Part shown: positions 42,891 to 44,021 of the stretch, piece by piece
How positions within the stretch are numbered: position 1 is the first letter of the stretch
Layout of the letters: each line of letters opens with the position of its first letter
Source: DASPRG01 sp963796125
GTDB taxonomy: Bacteria; Nitrospirota; Thermodesulfovibrionia; Thermodesulfovibrionales; SM23-35
Assembly (NCBI GenBank): GCA_963796125.1
Contig: CAWCKM010000038.1
Location: forward strand, 1 to 44,021
Direction of reading: 5' to 3'
DNA: 44,021 nt
The notes under the pieces: generated by a model
Database searches by the model: none
Told to the model about the DNA's origin: nothing
Seen by the model: the letters and a program-made list of their open reading frames with translations, nothing else
Translations under genes and position numbers: made by a program

Positions 42891-43946
42891 TCAGCTCAAG
42901 AGAATGCTTTCGAGAGCCCTGTGTCTTGCCTCCCTCTGTGCCTGATCAGTACTTGCCTGGACCAAATTCCTCAAGTAGACATACGCCCTGGAGTAAGTGT
43001 TACTCTCATGTTCCTTCAGGAAATTATTGAGATCTTTTTCTTTTGCCAGGGCTTCTACTTTAGACATGAAATCTGCATACCTCTCAGCCACAATTTTCGG
43101 ATGCTGAAGACGGGGCTGGTTCAGAACAGCAAAAGCCCACAGGCTGTAGAAATTTCCCAGCCCTCTCGCGTATCGTGAAACCGCAGCGTTATGATTCTCC
43201 ATATGTAAAAGATAATCTTTTGCAAAGGCTAATTTGCTCCTGAAATCCTCCTCTGAGAAATCTGGTGACGTCTCACCGGGAGAATCGTATTCAGCATTCA
43301 TATTATCAATGAAATCTTGATCAAAGCCGTCAATGCGATTTCTCAGAATCACTATTAACAGCTCTGAGATAAACTGAATGTCTTTCATCCTTTTCATTCT
43401 CGCCTTAGTAACAACCCCGAACCGCTCCCATTCCTGTTTCTCCGCTTCTGTTTCAGCGGTAGCTATGAACCAGCCATCATATTTTGCATGCCTTAATTCC
43501 TGTCGCTCAAGTTTTCGTGAAATCCTGTTGAGGCGGTCGAATACTTCATTGACATAGTTCCCGTTGACTGATTCAATAAACTCAACAGATAAGAGATAAT
43601 TCGAGAAATGGTTTTTCAATTCAGGATCCGTCTCAATGCTCTTCCATTTTTTCCCATTCAGTTTGGGATCTCCAAACTCCTTGTCCACTGGTATATCGTT
43701 CTTGGCAAAACGGATAAGAGTCTCCAACCGTTGTTTCCCGTCGACGACATGGTATATGAGTCTCCCTGCTTCTTCATTCATTTCTTTATGCATGAAAACA
43801 GCCGGGCATGGATAGTTCCTGAATATGGTATCAAGAAAAAACTTACGATCTTTTAGCGTCCATACACTCCTTCGCTGGTAAGATGGGTCCAGATCCAGTT
43901 GTCCATTTTGATAAAGATCAAGAAACCAGTTAACGTCTTTCTTCAT
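42891..43946 (-). CDS. DUF262 (GmrSD/ParB-like) domain protein
   Basis: 351 residues, ATG 43946 after GGAGGAGAAG. The N-terminal DUF262 domain has the strand-loop PSYQRRSVW (21-29) and the motif DGKQRLETL (69-77), the conserved nucleotide-handling D-G-x-Q-R. A helical C-terminal region follows (~150-351), without the DUF1524 His-Me nuclease that type IV GmrSD enzymes carry. DUF262 proteins are common in phage-defence islands, but stand-alone members are of unknown function. It is the last gene before the window edge. Confidence 0.8.
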   Translation of the reverse strand: MKKDVNWFLDLYQNGQLDLDPSYQRRSVWTLKDRKFFLDTIFRNYPCPAVFMHKEMNEEAGRLIYHVVDGKQRLETLIRFAKNDIPVDKEFGDPKLNGKKWKSIETDPELKNHFSNYLLSVEFIESVNGNYVNEVFDRLNRISRKLERQELRHAKYDGWFIATAETEAEKQEWERFGVVTKARMKRMKDIQFISELLIVILRNRIDGFDQDFIDNMNAEYDSPGETSPDFSEEDFRSKLAFAKDYLLHMENHNAAVSRYARGLGNFYSLWAFAVLNQPRLQHPKIVAERYADFMSKVEALAKEKDLNNFLKEHESNTYSRAYVYLRNLVQASTDQAQREARHRALESILLS

Positions 43947-44021
43947 TGTTCTTCTCCTCCACCGTCAGTAGTATTTAATAAATTTTTTCCCCCGTTTATA
44001 TTACGCATCAAATTCAATCCT

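Noticed and set aside
1..44021. tRNA, rRNA and CRISPR arrays
   Set aside because: I scanned for T-loop GGTTCGAATCC-type segments, rRNA signatures and evenly spaced direct repeats and saw none that would stand as a gene or array. A tRNA search program could still find a divergent one.

Overview
The window is bacterial chromosomal DNA of moderate to low GC, apart from a GC-rich first ~180 bases that may not belong. The gene set suggests a Gram-negative, anaerobic or microaerophilic environmental bacterium: Lgt, many Sec-exported thioredoxin-fold proteins, a futalosine-pathway menaquinone gene (mqnD), a selenocysteine elongation factor (selB), a small stand-alone siroheme protein and a YgbA-type nitrosative-stress protein. 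Nitrospirota (Thermodesulfovibrionia) or Desulfobacterota are my best guesses. This is judgement from gene content, not a database result.

Layout. 1-4000 is accessory: a possible chimeric edge, a small membrane protein, a broken toxin-antitoxin locus, and a two-gene primase plus helicase cassette of the TOTE conflict type. 4000-8450 carries a YhcC-like radical SAM protein, a secreted HAD-like protein and a Lon-family protease. 8456-13714 (minus) is a tightly coupled run purF > M29-like aminopeptidase > mqnD > selB. 13715-14744 has almost no genes but a dense set of perfect inverted repeats and a 20-codon Cys-rich minus-strand ORF. 14745-21667 holds mostly small single genes: M23 peptidase, zinc ribbon, msrA, cupin, VOC, SprT-like, NifU-like, PilZ and pyrE. 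21860-29893 has carB, a HisF-like gene, a GAF histidine kinase and response regulator, a LOG protein, YgbA and the siroheme protein. 29962-37285 has lgt, cspA behind a possible attenuator, ychF, recQ and a UvrD/PcrA helicase. 37290-39460 is repeat-rich and contains a complete IS110-family element. 39559-42618 is a redox cluster (TlpA, 1-Cys peroxiredoxin, TlpA, TrxC) around an HPF-cold-shock fusion. The right edge is a DUF262 protein.

The strongest finding is the IS110 element at 38235-39402. Its left end can be folded into two internal-loop stem-loops. One loop spells both halves of the observed insertion site around a CT core; the other spells both halves of the element's own left end/right end junction. 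This matches the bridge-RNA arrangement known from IS110 recombinases, and here the guides can be read directly. The element sits in one arm of a paired GC-rich palindromic repeat.

A caution for all annotation here: at least twelve single-base frame breaks interrupt otherwise well conserved genes (carB, recQ, uvrD, lon, mqnD and others), several at A-runs. Most are probably sequencing or assembly errors, so I annotate the joined genes.
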